A stretch of 64,000 nucleotides of DNA. Origin: Burkholderia anthina. GTDB taxonomy: Bacteria > Pseudomonadota > Gammaproteobacteria > Burkholderiales > Burkholderiaceae. The stretch is from NCBI RefSeq assembly GCF_902498995.1, contig NZ_CABVLY010000029.1, positions 28,824-92,823 of the forward strand, in the 5' to 3' direction. Below are positions 25,301-33,599 of this stretch, in pieces; the stretch's first letter is position 1, and each line of letters starts with the position of its first letter. The position numbers were made by a program, and so were the translations under genes. The notes beneath the pieces are model-generated. The model was given only the letters and a program-made list of their open reading frames with translations, was not told where the DNA came from and searched no databases.

Positions 25301-25361
25301 ACGTCAGCGGAATCGCGCGATTGATGCGGCCACCGGTGCCGAGGCGGTCTTTCTGGCTCAT
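22350..25361 (-). CDS. soxA: sarcosine oxidase alpha subunit
   Basis: A 1003-aa subunit, the expected length. The N-terminal part has the Fer2_4/NAD-binding region, with VVGGGPSGLAAAHAAA near residue 180 and later AKRVILATGAHERPIVF. The C-terminal half is a GcvT-like tetrahydrofolate-binding domain (from about residue 600, KTAVHEWHVEHGAMFEDV on). It uses tetrahydrofolate to form methylene-tetrahydrofolate. The start ATG 25361 (MSQKDRLGTGGR) is chosen over the longer frame, which overlaps soxD; it overlaps the soxD stop by four bases. With soxB it forms the FAD/FMN/NAD enzyme. Confidence 0.95.
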   Translation of the reverse strand: MSQKDRLGTGGRINRAIPLTFTFNGRTYQGFQGDTLASALLANGVHFVARSFKYHRPRGIVTADVAEPNAVVQLETGPYTVPNARATEIELYQGLVATSVNAEPSLENDKYAINQKLSRFMPAGFYYKTFMWPRNMWPKYEEKIREAAGLGKAPEALDADRYDKCYAHCDVLVVGGGPSGLAAAHAAATAGARVILVDDQRELGGSLLSCRAEIDAKPAQQWVEKIEAELRKLPDVTILSRSTAFGYQDHNLVTVTQRLTDHQPVSMRKGTRELLWKIRAKRVILATGAHERPIVFGNNDLPGVMLAGAVSTYIHRFGVLPGRNAVVFTNNDRAYQTALDLKACGAKVTVVDSRASSNGALPAAAKRQGVTVMSGAVITAASGKWRVSSVDVASYSNGKTGGKMQSLPCDLVAMSGGFSPVLHLFAQSGGKACWNDEKACFLPGKPVQAEASVGAAAGEFGLARALRLALDAGAEAAKAAGYTAAQRPVAPQVAETVEGALQPLWLVGSREAAPRGPKQFVDFQNDVAAADILLAAREGFESVEHVKRYTAMGFGTDQGKLGNINGMAILAQALGKTIPETGTTTFRPNYTPVSFGTFAGRETGDFLDPIRKTAVHEWHVEHGAMFEDVGNWKRPWYFPKNGEDLHAAVKRECLAVRNSVGILDASTLGKIDIQGPDAVKLLNWMYTNPWNKLEVGKCRYGLMLDENGMVFDDGVTVRLADQHFMMTTTTGGAARVLTWLERWLQTEWPDMKVRLASVTDHWATFAVVGPKSRKVVQKVCQDIDFGNEAFPFMSYRNGTVAGAKARVMRISFSGELAYEVNVPANAGRAVWEALMAAGAEFDITPYGTETMHVLRAEKGYIIVGQDTDGSITPYDLGMGGVVAKSKDFLGKRSLSRSDTSKEGRKQFVGLLTEDEQFVLPEGAQIIAKDTQVSATDPTPMLGHVTSSYYSPILKRSIALAVVKGGLNKMGESVVIPLANGRRITAKISSPVFYDTEGVRQHVE

Positions 25362-25669
25362 TTGCTCGTGCCCTCTTCGTGTGCGTTGCCGGCAGCGGCG
25401 CCGATGGCAGCCCCGCCGAACTTTTCGTAGCCCTTGATATCGTAGGTGACCGTGTCGCGCGTCACCTTGAACCAGCGGCGGCAACCCTGCGTGTGCAGCC
25501 ATTGCTCCTTGTGCAGCCCGCGCTTGTTCTCGCGCATGAACACGTACTCGCCCCATTCGCGGTCGGTCATGGTCTCGTTCGCAACCGGGCGCACGATGTC
25601 GGCTTCACCGCCGCACGTGAACTCGGATTCGGCGCGCGGCCCGCACCACGGACATTCGATCAGCAACAT
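25358..25669 (-). CDS. soxD: sarcosine oxidase delta subunit
   Basis: A 103-aa zinc-binding subunit. The N-terminal MLLIECPWCGPRAESEF with a CxxC pair and CGGEA, then HTQGCRRWFKVTRDT, are the family signature. The zinc-ligand cysteines are C6, C9 and later residues. The strong ribosome-binding sequence GGAGAAAG precedes ATG 25669. The stop overlaps the soxA start (ATGA), giving tight coupling. Confidence 0.94.
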   Translation of the reverse strand: MLLIECPWCGPRAESEFTCGGEADIVRPVANETMTDREWGEYVFMRENKRGLHKEQWLHTQGCRRWFKVTRDTVTYDIKGYEKFGGAAIGAAAGNAHEEGTSK

Positions 25670-25694
25670 GTTTCTTTCTCCTTCAGTGCGGGGG

Positions 25695-26939
25695 TTAGTG
25701 CGCGACCGCGGCAGCGCCGTGTTCGTCGATCAGGTGGCCGGTGTAGAAGCGGTCGAGTGCAAACGGGGCGTTCAGCGGATGCGGTTCGTCGCGGGCGATC
25801 GTGTGCGCGAACACCCAGCCCGAGCCCGGCGTCGCCTTGAAGCCGCCGGTACCCCAGCCGCAGTTGAAATACAGGCCCTTCACGTCGGTCTTGGTGATGA
25901 TCGGGCAGGCGTCCGGCGACACGTCGACGATGCCGCCCCACTGGCGGTTCATCCGCACGCGCGAGAACACCGGGAACATTTCGACGATCGCCTGCAGCGT
26001 GCTTTCGATGATGTGGAAGCTGCCGCGCTGGCCGAAGCCCGTGTACTGGTCGATACCCGCGCCGATCACGAGGTCGCCCTTGTCGGACTGGCTGATGTAC
26101 GCGTGCACCGCGTTCGACATGATCACGGAGTTGACCACCGGCTTGATCGGCTCGGACACCAGCGCCTGCAGCGGGTGGCTTTCGATCGGCAGGCGCACGC
26201 CGGCCATGTCGGCGAGCGTCGTCGTGTTGCCGGCCGCGACCACCGCGACCTTCTTCGCCTTGATGAAGCCCTTCACCGTATCGACGCCGACCACCGCGCC
26301 GCCTTCGCGGCGAATGCCCGTCACCTGGCAGTTCTGGATGATGTCGACGCCGGCGCGATCGGCGCCGCGCGCGAAGCCCCAGGCCACCGCGTCGTGACGC
26401 GCGACGCCCGCACGGCGCTGGATCGATGCGCCGAGCACCGGGTAGCGGCTGTTCAGGTTGATGGTCGGCTCGATTTCCTTGATCTGCGCGGGCGTCAGGA
26501 ATTCGGCGTCGACGCCGTTCAGCCGGTTCGCGTTCACGCGACGCTCGGTGTCACGCACGTCCTGCAGCGTGTGCGCGAGGTTCATCACGCCGCGCTGGCT
26601 GAACATCACGTTGTAGTTGAGATCCTGCGACAGCCCTTCCCACAGCTTCATCGCCTTCTCGTACAGCGCGGCCGATTCGTCCCACAGGTAGTTCGAGCGC
26701 ACGATCGTCGTGTTGCGCGCGGTGTTGCCGCCGCCGATCCAGCCCTTCTCGAGGATCGCGACGTTCGTGATCCCGTGCTCCTTCGCGAGGTAATACGCGG
26801 TCGCGAGGCCGTGGCCGCCGCCGCCGACGATCACGACGTCGTATTCCTTCTTCGGTTCCGGGCTCTTCCACTGCTTTTCCCAGTTCTCGTGATACGAGAG
26901 GCCGTTGCGGAACAGGCTGAATATCGAGTAGCGGCTCAT
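25695..26939 (-). CDS. soxB: sarcosine oxidase beta subunit
   Basis: A 414-aa FAD-binding oxidoreductase of the DAO family. The dinucleotide-binding motif VVIVGGGGHGLATAYYLAKE lies near residue 35. The N-terminal MSRYSIFSLFRNGLSYHENW is characteristic. The FMN is covalently bound to a histidine in known enzymes of this type; R-R-A-G-V-A-R-H-D-A-V-A-W occurs at about residue 175, which is consistent. This subunit oxidises the N-methyl group of sarcosine. It is the second gene of the operon, 15 bases after sdaA. Confidence 0.95.
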   Translation of the reverse strand: MSRYSIFSLFRNGLSYHENWEKQWKSPEPKKEYDVVIVGGGGHGLATAYYLAKEHGITNVAILEKGWIGGGNTARNTTIVRSNYLWDESAALYEKAMKLWEGLSQDLNYNVMFSQRGVMNLAHTLQDVRDTERRVNANRLNGVDAEFLTPAQIKEIEPTINLNSRYPVLGASIQRRAGVARHDAVAWGFARGADRAGVDIIQNCQVTGIRREGGAVVGVDTVKGFIKAKKVAVVAAGNTTTLADMAGVRLPIESHPLQALVSEPIKPVVNSVIMSNAVHAYISQSDKGDLVIGAGIDQYTGFGQRGSFHIIESTLQAIVEMFPVFSRVRMNRQWGGIVDVSPDACPIITKTDVKGLYFNCGWGTGGFKATPGSGWVFAHTIARDEPHPLNAPFALDRFYTGHLIDEHGAAAVAH

Positions 26940-26954
26940 GTTAGTGATCCTTCG

Positions 26955-28340
26955 TTAGCATTCGATGACGTTCACGGCAAGACCGCCGCGCGACGTTTCC
27001 TTGTATTTCGTCTTCATGTCGGCACCCGTCTCGCGCATCGTCTTGATCACCGAATCGAGCGAAACGTAGTGCTGGCCGTTACCCTTGAGCGCCATGCGCG
27101 ACGCGTTCAGCGCCTTGATCGCGCCCATCGCGTTGCGTTCGATGCACGGGATCTGCACGAGCCCGCCGACCGGGTCGCAGGTCATGCCGAGGTTGTGTTC
27201 CATGCCGATCTCGGCGGCGTTCTCGACCTGGTCGGGCGTGCCGCCCATCACCGCGGCGAGCGCGGCGGCGGCCATCGAGCACGCGACGCCCACTTCGCCC
27301 TGGCAACCGACTTCCGCACCGGAGATCGACGCGGTTTCCTTGTAGATGATCCCGATCGCCGCGGCCGTCAGCAGGAATTCGACGATCCCGGCCTCGCCCG
27401 AGCCCGGCACGAATTTCACGTAGTAGTGCAGCACGGCGGGAATCACGCCGGCCGCGCCGTTGGTGGGCGCGGTGACGACGCGGCCGCCCGCGGCGTTCTC
27501 TTCGTTGACGGCCATCGCATACAGGTTGACCCAGTCGAGCATCGACAGCGGATCGCGCAGCGACTCCTCCGAACGCGCGCGCAGGCGGCCGTTCAGTTCG
27601 GCCGCGCGGCGCTTCACGCGCATCGGGCCCGGCAGTTCGCCTTCGACCTTGCAGCCGCGCTCCACGCACGCGGCCATCGTGCGCCAGATCGCGAGCAGCC
27701 CGGCGCGCACCTCGTCGGCCGGACGCAGCGCGCTTTCGTTGCGCAGCATCAGTTCGGCGATCGACAGGCCGTGTTCGCGGCACTGGCGCATCAGGTCGTC
27801 GCCGGTGCGGAACGGATACGGCACGTCGGCCGCCGCGCGCACGCCGTTCACGCGATCGCCGTCGCGGTTCACGACGAAGCCGCCGCCGACCGAGTAATAC
27901 TCTTTCTCGACGAGCAGCTGGCCGTGCTCGTCGAACGCCTGGAAGCGCATCCCGTTCGGATGCACGATGCTCGTGCCGCTCATCAGCTTGCGATAGAAGC
28001 CGATGTTTTCCTTCTCGTCGAAGCGGATCGTCTGCTTGCCGAGCAGCGACAGCGACTTCTCCGCTCGGATCCCCGCGAGCCGCGGCTCGATCAGGTCCGG
28101 ATCGATCGTGTCGGGCAGATGGCCCTCGAGGCCGAGCAATACGGCCTTGTCGGTGCCGTGGCCCTTGCCCGTTGCACCGAGCGAGCCGTATAGTTCGACC
28201 CGCACGCGGCGCACGAAGCCGAGCAGGTTCGCATCTTCGACATGCGACGCGAAGCGGCAGGCGGCGATCATCGGGCCGACCGTGTGCGAACTGGACGGGC
28301 CGATGCCGATCTTGAACAGGTCGAACGCGCTGACGTTCAT
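26955..28340 (-). CDS. sdaA: L-serine ammonia-lyase (L-serine dehydratase), iron-sulfur dependent
   Basis: A 461-aa single-chain L-serine deaminase making pyruvate and ammonia. The N-terminal beta domain starts MNVSAFDLFKIGIGPSSSHT. The alpha domain contains TNGAAGVIPAVLHYY and the cysteines that hold a 4Fe-4S cluster (GCQGEVGVACSM and CDPVGGLVQIPC). The C-terminus ends in RGGLAVNVIEC, where the last Cys is the tail cysteine that occludes the cluster in known enzymes. ATG 28340 is preceded by AGGAAG. It is the first gene of the sarcosine operon and disposes of serine formed from glycine plus methylene-tetrahydrofolate. Confidence 0.95.
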   Translation of the reverse strand: MNVSAFDLFKIGIGPSSSHTVGPMIAACRFASHVEDANLLGFVRRVRVELYGSLGATGKGHGTDKAVLLGLEGHLPDTIDPDLIEPRLAGIRAEKSLSLLGKQTIRFDEKENIGFYRKLMSGTSIVHPNGMRFQAFDEHGQLLVEKEYYSVGGGFVVNRDGDRVNGVRAAADVPYPFRTGDDLMRQCREHGLSIAELMLRNESALRPADEVRAGLLAIWRTMAACVERGCKVEGELPGPMRVKRRAAELNGRLRARSEESLRDPLSMLDWVNLYAMAVNEENAAGGRVVTAPTNGAAGVIPAVLHYYVKFVPGSGEAGIVEFLLTAAAIGIIYKETASISGAEVGCQGEVGVACSMAAAALAAVMGGTPDQVENAAEIGMEHNLGMTCDPVGGLVQIPCIERNAMGAIKALNASRMALKGNGQHYVSLDSVIKTMRETGADMKTKYKETSRGGLAVNVIEC

Positions 28341-28601
28341 CTGACTTCCTCTGGGTGGGCGTACGTGAAATGTCGTTGGCATCAGTACATCAAAGCGTAA
28401 AATTGGCCGATAGAACAAAAACGGCATCGGCGTGGGATACCGCCGCCAAGCCCCGAAAAGGACGGTCCGAAAGTACGTTTTGACGATGGTTCGCGACGCA
28501 AAAGCACAAGTCGGCCGGCGCATGCGCACGCCGGCAGCCGTGCCCCCAAACTGAGTGAAACGAGTGAGACCCGCCTGCCCGGCGTGACGAGATTTACCGC
28601 G
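28341..28601. promoter_or_regulatory. divergent control region of the sarcosine operon and its regulator
   Basis: About 260 bases between sdaA (minus) and the GlxA-type activator (plus). It must hold both promoters and the activator sites. It is relatively AT-rich near 28380-28430 (CAAAGCGTAAAATTGGCC and neighbours). I do not see a clear palindrome; SouR/GbdR sites are known only in outline. Confidence 0.45.
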
Positions 28602-29669
28602 ATGACACCCGACGTACCCGCTTCCCCCCTCGCCGAACCCGCGCCGCAGCGCATTCGCTTCGGCATCCTGCTGCTGCCGAATTTCACGCTGACCGCGTTC
28701 TCGGGTTTCGTCGACATGCTGCGGCTGTCGGCCGACGACGGCGACTACAGCAAGCCCGTGCGCTGCGCCTGGAGCGTGATCGGCGAAACGCTTGCGCCGG
28801 TGCGCGCGAGCTGCGGGATCCAGATCACGCCGTGGGAAACCTTCGATGCGGCCGAGCCGTTCGACTACGTGGTCGTGGTGGGCGGCCTTCTGCATTCGGG
28901 GCCGCAAGCCGGCCCCGAAACGCTCCAGTTCATCCGCCACGCGGCGGCGGGCGGCGCGACGGTCGTCGGGATCTGCACGGGCGTGTTTACGCTGATGCGC
29001 GCGAACGTGCTCGACGGCTACCGCACCTGCGTGAGCTGGTTCCACTACTGGGATTTCATCGAGCGCTTCCCGAGCGCCGATCCCGACCTGCTGATCGCTG
29101 ACCGGCTGTTCGTGATCGACCGGCGCCGGATCACGTGTTCGGGCGGCCGCGCGTCGATCGACGTCGCCGCCGCGATCCTGCTGCGCCATTTCGACCATGC
29201 GACGGTGCAGAAGGCGCTGCGCATCCTGCTCGTCGGCGAGATGCAGAAAGGCAATGCGCCGCAACCGCATCCGCCCGGCCTCGAGCCGGCCACGCACCCG
29301 AAGGTCAAGCGCGCGATTCTTCTGATGGAACAGCATGTCGGGCGCGCGCTGCCGCTCGAAGAGCTCGCGGCCAAGCTCGACATGTCGACGCGCCAGCTCG
29401 AGCGCCTGTTCAAGGCCGAGACGGGCAAGAGCCCGCAGGCGTTCGCGAAACAGGTGCGGCTGCGCACGGCCGCGTGGCTGCTGACGAGTTCCGACCGCAC
29501 CGTCGCCGATATCGCATCGAGCTGCGGGTTCGCCGACGCGTCGCACCTCGGGCGTGAATTCCGCAAGCAGTTCGGCGTGCCGCCGGCGACCTATCGCGAG
29601 CGCGGCGGGGACGTCGCGGAAGTCGCTGCGCCAGCCGCGGTCGACCCCGTCGAAGATCTCGCCGACTGA
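28602..29669 (+). CDS. GlxA family AraC-type transcriptional activator (SouR/GbdR-like)
   Basis: A 355-aa regulator with an N-terminal DJ-1/PfpI-like ligand domain (FGILLLPNFTLTAFSGFVDM, then VVGICTGVFTLMRANVLDGY with the nucleophile-elbow cysteine). It has a C-terminal AraC DNA-binding domain (LEELAAKLDMSTRQLERLFK, then IASSCGFADASHLGREFRKQ). This is the layout of GbdR and SouR, the activators of betaine and sarcosine catabolism in pseudomonads. It is divergent from the sox operon, so activation in response to sarcosine is likely. ATG 28602 is the chosen start; an in-frame GTG lies 18 bases upstream. Confidence 0.9.
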   Translation: MTPDVPASPLAEPAPQRIRFGILLLPNFTLTAFSGFVDMLRLSADDGDYSKPVRCAWSVIGETLAPVRASCGIQITPWETFDAAEPFDYVVVVGGLLHSGPQAGPETLQFIRHAAAGGATVVGICTGVFTLMRANVLDGYRTCVSWFHYWDFIERFPSADPDLLIADRLFVIDRRRITCSGGRASIDVAAAILLRHFDHATVQKALRILLVGEMQKGNAPQPHPPGLEPATHPKVKRAILLMEQHVGRALPLEELAAKLDMSTRQLERLFKAETGKSPQAFAKQVRLRTAAWLLTSSDRTVADIASSCGFADASHLGREFRKQFGVPPATYRERGGDVAEVAAPAAVDPVEDLAD

Positions 29670-29828
29670 CGCGCGACACCTCCGCCATACCCTTTCCCGC
29701 TCCCGATCGCGCGCCGAACCCCGCGCGATCGCCGTCCTTTCCCGTCAATTGAAACCGGTTCCATTCAATTTGACCGACGTTGCAGCACGTTAACCGAGGG
29801 TTATCCCGGATGCTGATGCACATTCAAA

Positions 29829-29857
29829 TTTGTATGATGACCACATCACCTTACAAA
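29829..29857. promoter_or_regulatory. candidate GntR operator
   Basis: TTTGTA at 29829-29834 and its complement TACAAA at 29852-29857, with an inner inverted repeat TGATG/CATCA at 29835-29848. The site lies 11 bases before the start of the GntR gene, suiting autoregulation and control of the whole operon. Confidence 0.5.
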
Positions 29858-29867
29858 CCAGAGCGTC

Positions 29868-30572
29868 ATGTTCGAGAAAATTCCCGCCCGTGCGATGAGC
29901 GACCATGTCGCACAGCAGCTGCTCAAGCAGATCGAAGTCGGCAGCTTCTCGGCCAGCGGCAAGCTGCCGACGGAAGCCGTGCTCGCGCAGGAATTCGGCG
30001 TGAGCCGCACCGTGATCCGCGAGGCGATCTCGCGGCTGAAGAACGAAGGCGTGGTCGAACCGCGCCAGGGCAGCGGCGTGTACGTGAACCAGCACGGCGC
30101 GATCCGGCCGCTGCGGATCGACTATGCGGAAGCGGTCGAAGCCAGCTCGCTGCCGCACCTGCTCGCGGTGCGCCGCGCGATCGAGGCTGAAGTCGCGGCC
30201 GAAGCCGCGCTGCACCACACCGACGACGACATGGCCGACATCGACGACGCGCTGCGCAGGATCGACGATGCGGTGGCCGAAGGCCGCGACGGCGTCGCGG
30301 AAGACGTCGCGTTCCACCGCACGATCGCGGCCGTCACCGGCAACCCGTATTTCCTGAAGACGCTGCAGTTCCTGAACCAGTACCTCGAAGCCGGCGTGAA
30401 GGTGACGCGTCGCAACGAAGCGACGCGCGACGACTTCTCGCGCCAGGTGCGCGAGGAACACGCGGCGATCGCCGATGCGATCCGCGCGCGCGACCCGATG
30501 GCGGCACGCAACGCGGCACGCACCCACATGTACAACGCCGCCCGCCGTCTCGCGGAAGCCGGCATCTGCTGA
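29868..30572 (+). CDS. GntR family (FadR subfamily) transcriptional regulator
   Basis: A 234-aa regulator with an N-terminal winged HTH (GKLPTEAVLAQEFGVSRTVI then REAISRLKNEGVVEPRQGSG) and a C-terminal all-helical FCD ligand domain (RAIEAEVAAEAALHHTDDDM, then DVAFHRTIAAVTGN and HAAIADAIRARD). Conserved Asp and His residues in FCD domains bind a metal and a carboxylate effector. It heads an operon for L-threonate and D-erythronate use, so an acid sugar or a phosphorylated intermediate is the likely ligand. ATG 29868 lies next to an inverted repeat that is probably its operator. Confidence 0.92.
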   Translation: MFEKIPARAMSDHVAQQLLKQIEVGSFSASGKLPTEAVLAQEFGVSRTVIREAISRLKNEGVVEPRQGSGVYVNQHGAIRPLRIDYAEAVEASSLPHLLAVRRAIEAEVAAEAALHHTDDDMADIDDALRRIDDAVAEGRDGVAEDVAFHRTIAAVTGNPYFLKTLQFLNQYLEAGVKVTRRNEATRDDFSRQVREEHAAIADAIRARDPMAARNAARTHMYNAARRLAEAGIC

Positions 30573-30575
30573 ACC

Positions 30576-30597
30576 CGGCGGCGCGCGTGCGCCGCCG
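30576..30597. terminator. hairpin between gntR and ltnD
   Basis: A perfect 9-bp stem (30576-30584 with 30589-30597; arms CGGCGGCGC) and a 4-base loop. There is no U-tract. It may attenuate transcription or stabilise one end of the mRNA rather than terminate. Confidence 0.4.
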
Positions 30598-30634
30598 TCG
30601 TCCCGAACCTCTCCCGAATCGATCAAGGTTGACC

Positions 30635-31525
30635 ATGTCACGAAATGTTGGAGTCATCGGCCTCGGCGCGATGGGCCTCGGCGTCGCGCGCTCGCTGCTG
30701 CGCGCGGGCTTTCGCGTGCACGCATGCGACGTGCGCGACACCGTGCTGCAGGCGTTCGCGGCCGAAGGCGGCGTGGCCTGCGCGAGCCCGGCCGAACTCG
30801 GCGCGCAGTGCGACGTCGTCGTCACGCTCGTCGTCAATGCCGCACAAACCGAAACGGTGCTGTTCGGCGAGCACGGCGCGGTTGCGGCGATGAAGCCGGG
30901 CGGCGTCGTGATCGCGAGCGCGACCGTCGCGCCCGAATTCGCCGTCGCACTCGGCGCGCGCATCGAGGCCGCGGGCCTGCAGATGCTCGATGCGCCGGTG
31001 TCCGGCGGCGCCGCGCGCGCGGCGTCGGGCGAAATGACGATGATGACGTCGGGCCCCGCCGCCGCATATGCGGGTTGCGACGACGTGCTCGCCGCGATCG
31101 CCGGCAAGGTCTATCGCCTCGGCGACACGCACGGCATCGGCTCGAAGGTGAAGATCATCAACCAGCTGCTGGCCGGCGTGCATATCGCCGCGGCCGCCGA
31201 GGCGATGGCGCTGGGCCTGCGCGAAGGCGTGGACGCGGACGCGCTGTACGACGTGATCACGCACAGCGCCGGCAATTCGTGGATGTTCGAGAACCGCGTG
31301 CCGCACATCCTGAACGGCGACTACACGCCGCTGTCGGCCGTCGACATCTTCGTGAAGGATCTCGGCCTCGTGCTCGACACCGCGCGCCGCAGCAAGTTTC
31401 CGCTGCCGCTGTCGGCCACCGCGCACCAGATGTTCATGAGCGCATCGAGCGCCGGCCACGGCGGCGAGGACGATTCCGCCGTGATCAAGACTTTCCCCGG
31501 CATCACGCTGCCGCCTGCCCGCTGA
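30635..31525 (+). CDS. ltnD: L-threonate dehydrogenase (beta-hydroxyacid dehydrogenase family)
   Basis: A 296-aa NAD-dependent enzyme of the 3-hydroxyisobutyrate dehydrogenase family. The NAD-binding motif is GVIGLGAMGLGVARSLL at the N-terminus. The substrate motif is DAPVSGGAARAASGEMTMM (about residues 119-137). The catalytic lysine lies in GSKVKIINQLLAGV (about residue 170). It oxidises L-threonate at C2 to 2-oxo-tetronate. The function is inferred from the neighbouring otnK, otnC and otnI, which take the product to dihydroxyacetone phosphate. ATG 30635 is chosen because it begins the NAD-binding strand. Confidence 0.88.
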   Translation: MSRNVGVIGLGAMGLGVARSLLRAGFRVHACDVRDTVLQAFAAEGGVACASPAELGAQCDVVVTLVVNAAQTETVLFGEHGAVAAMKPGGVVIASATVAPEFAVALGARIEAAGLQMLDAPVSGGAARAASGEMTMMTSGPAAAYAGCDDVLAAIAGKVYRLGDTHGIGSKVKIINQLLAGVHIAAAAEAMALGLREGVDADALYDVITHSAGNSWMFENRVPHILNGDYTPLSAVDIFVKDLGLVLDTARRSKFPLPLSATAHQMFMSASSAGHGGEDDSAVIKTFPGITLPPAR

Positions 31526-31544
31526 TTCGAACGACGCTCCTGCC

Positions 31545-32843
31545 ATGACCGCTTCCGCTTCCCGTCCCCTGCTCGGCTGCATCGCCGACGATTTCACCGG
31601 CGCGACCGATCTCGCGAACATGCTCGTCAAGAGCGGCATGCGCACGGTGCAGACGATCGGCGTGCCCGCCGACGGCGCCGCTGCCGACACGGCCATCGAC
31701 GCCGACGCGATCGTCGTCGCACTGAAGTCGCGCACGATTCCCGCCGCCGACGCCGTCGCGCAATCGCTCGTCGCCTACGCATGGCTGCGCGCGCAGGGCT
31801 GCCGGCAATTCTTCTTCAAGTACTGCTCGACGTTCGACTCGACCGACGCGGGCAACATCGGGCCGGTGGCCGACGCGCTGCTCGACGCAACCGGCGGCGA
31901 CTTCACGATCGCGTGCCCGGCGTTCCCCGAGAACGGCCGCACGATCTTCCGCGGCCACCTGTTCGTCGGCGACGTGCTGCTGAACGAATCGGGCATGGAG
32001 AACCACCCGCTCACGCCGATGCGGGACGCGAACCTCGTGCGCGTGCTGCAGCGGCAAACGACGTCGCCGGTCGGCCTGATCCGCTACGACACGATCGCGC
32101 AGGGCGCGGCTGCCGTGCGTGCGCGCATCGACGCGCTGCGTGCGGACGGTGTGCGCGTCGCGATCGCCGATGCATTGTCCGATCACGACCTGCACGTACT
32201 GGGTGAAGCGTGCGCGAGCCTGCCGCTCGTCACCGGCGGCTCGGGCGTCGCGCTCGGCCTGCCGGAGAATTTCCGCCGCGCGGGGCGGCTGCCCCAGCGC
32301 GACAACGCGGCGTCGCTGCCGCGCATCGACGGGTTGTCGGCGGTGCTCGCCGGCAGCGCATCGAAGGCGACCAACGCACAGGTCGCCGCGTGGCGCGACA
32401 GCCGGCCGAGCTTCCGGATCGATCCGCTCGCGGCCTCGCGCGGCGAACCCGTCGTCGACGACGCACTGGCCTTCGCGCGCGCGCACCTGCCGCAGCCCGT
32501 GCTGATCTATGCAACGGCGACGCCCGACGAAGTGAAGGCCGTCCAGCAGGCGCTCGGCGTCGAAGCAGCCGGCCATCTCGTCGAAAGCACGCTCGCGGAG
32601 ATCGCCCGCGGCCTGCGCGCGCTCGGCGTGCGCAAGTTCGTCGTCGCCGGCGGCGAGACGTCCGGCGCGGTCGTGCAGGCGCTCGACGTGAAGTCGCTGC
32701 AGATCGGCGCGCAGATCGATCCGGGCGTGCCGGCCACCGCCACCATCGACGCGCGGCCGCTCGGCCTCGCGCTGAAATCCGGCAACTTCGGCACGGTGGA
32801 CTTTTTCGACAAGGCGCTGCGCGCGCTGGACGGAGCCGCATGA
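31545..32843 (+). CDS. otnK: 3-oxo-tetronate kinase (DUF1537/four-carbon acid sugar kinase)
   Basis: A 432-aa ATP-dependent kinase of the former DUF1537 family. The N-terminal signature is LGCIADDFTGATDLANML, which binds the acid sugar. The C-terminal nucleotide-binding domain includes VLAGSASKATNAQ and KFVVAGGETSGAVVQAL. It phosphorylates 3-oxo-tetronate at C4. The start is ATG 31545, 19 bases after ltnD, and the stop overlaps the otnC start by four bases. Confidence 0.93.
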   Translation: MTASASRPLLGCIADDFTGATDLANMLVKSGMRTVQTIGVPADGAAADTAIDADAIVVALKSRTIPAADAVAQSLVAYAWLRAQGCRQFFFKYCSTFDSTDAGNIGPVADALLDATGGDFTIACPAFPENGRTIFRGHLFVGDVLLNESGMENHPLTPMRDANLVRVLQRQTTSPVGLIRYDTIAQGAAAVRARIDALRADGVRVAIADALSDHDLHVLGEACASLPLVTGGSGVALGLPENFRRAGRLPQRDNAASLPRIDGLSAVLAGSASKATNAQVAAWRDSRPSFRIDPLAASRGEPVVDDALAFARAHLPQPVLIYATATPDEVKAVQQALGVEAAGHLVESTLAEIARGLRALGVRKFVVAGGETSGAVVQALDVKSLQIGAQIDPGVPATATIDARPLGLALKSGNFGTVDFFDKALRALDGAA

Positions 32844-33481
32844 TGAGCGTCGAAGCGAAACTGCGCGAAGAAATCTGCGTCGTCGGCGCGAGCCTGTATG
32901 CGCGCGGCCACGCGGTCGGCAGCGCGGGCAACATCAGCGCGCGGCTTGCCGACGGCTGGCTGATCACGCCGACCGATGCCTGCCTCGGCCGGCTCGACCC
33001 GAACGACATCGCGAAGGTCGGCATCGACGGCCAGCCCGTATCGGGCGGCAAGCCGTCGAAGACGCTCGCGCTGCACCGCGGCATCTACGCGCGCAACGCA
33101 CAGGCGAACGGCATCGTCCACACGCATTCGACGCACCTCGTCGCGCTGACGCTCGCGGGCGTGTGGCGCGACACCGACGTGCTGCCGCCGATCACGCCGT
33201 ACTACGTGATGAAGGTCGGCCACATTCCGCTGATCCGCTATCGGCGCCCGGGCGATCCGGCCGTCGCGGCCGAAGTCGCCGCGCTCGCCGACCAGGTGCG
33301 CGGCGTGCTGCTCGACCGTCTCGGGCCGGTGATGTGGGGGCCGTCGGTGTCGCACGCGTCGTATGCGCTCGAGGAGCTCGAGGAAACCGCGCGGCTGTGG
33401 CTGATGACGCACCCGAAGCCCGAGCCGCTGTCCGACGCGGCGCTCGACGAACTGCGCGACACCTTCGGCGCACGCTGGTAA
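32840..33481 (+). CDS. otnC: 3-oxo-tetronate 4-phosphate decarboxylase (class II aldolase family)
   Basis: A 213-aa class II aldolase/adducin-family metalloenzyme. The motif GSAGNISARL is followed by the zinc-binding HTHSTHLVAL and later HASYALEELEETA, which provides the third histidine. It decarboxylates 3-oxo-tetronate 4-phosphate to dihydroxyacetone phosphate. ATG 32840 overlaps the otnK stop; ATG 32843 is an adjacent alternative. The family also contains fuculose-phosphate aldolases, but the operon fixes the role. Confidence 0.92.
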   Translation: MMSVEAKLREEICVVGASLYARGHAVGSAGNISARLADGWLITPTDACLGRLDPNDIAKVGIDGQPVSGGKPSKTLALHRGIYARNAQANGIVHTHSTHLVALTLAGVWRDTDVLPPITPYYVMKVGHIPLIRYRRPGDPAVAAEVAALADQVRGVLLDRLGPVMWGPSVSHASYALEELEETARLWLMTHPKPEPLSDAALDELRDTFGARW

Positions 33482-33599
33482 CCCATCGCGCGCGCATCCG
33501 CACCGATTCCCATGCCCGCCGTGTGCGCGGGCCCTTCCGTCAGCACACACGATCCGGCAGCGCACGCGCCGCCGGCACACAATATCCCTGGAGACGACG

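Noticed and set aside
22122..29546. Long plus-strand frames of about 1100 and 900 aa opposite the sox operon, and other long antisense frames
   Set aside because: They are Arg/His/Ala-rich shadows of well-supported minus-strand genes in GC-rich DNA.
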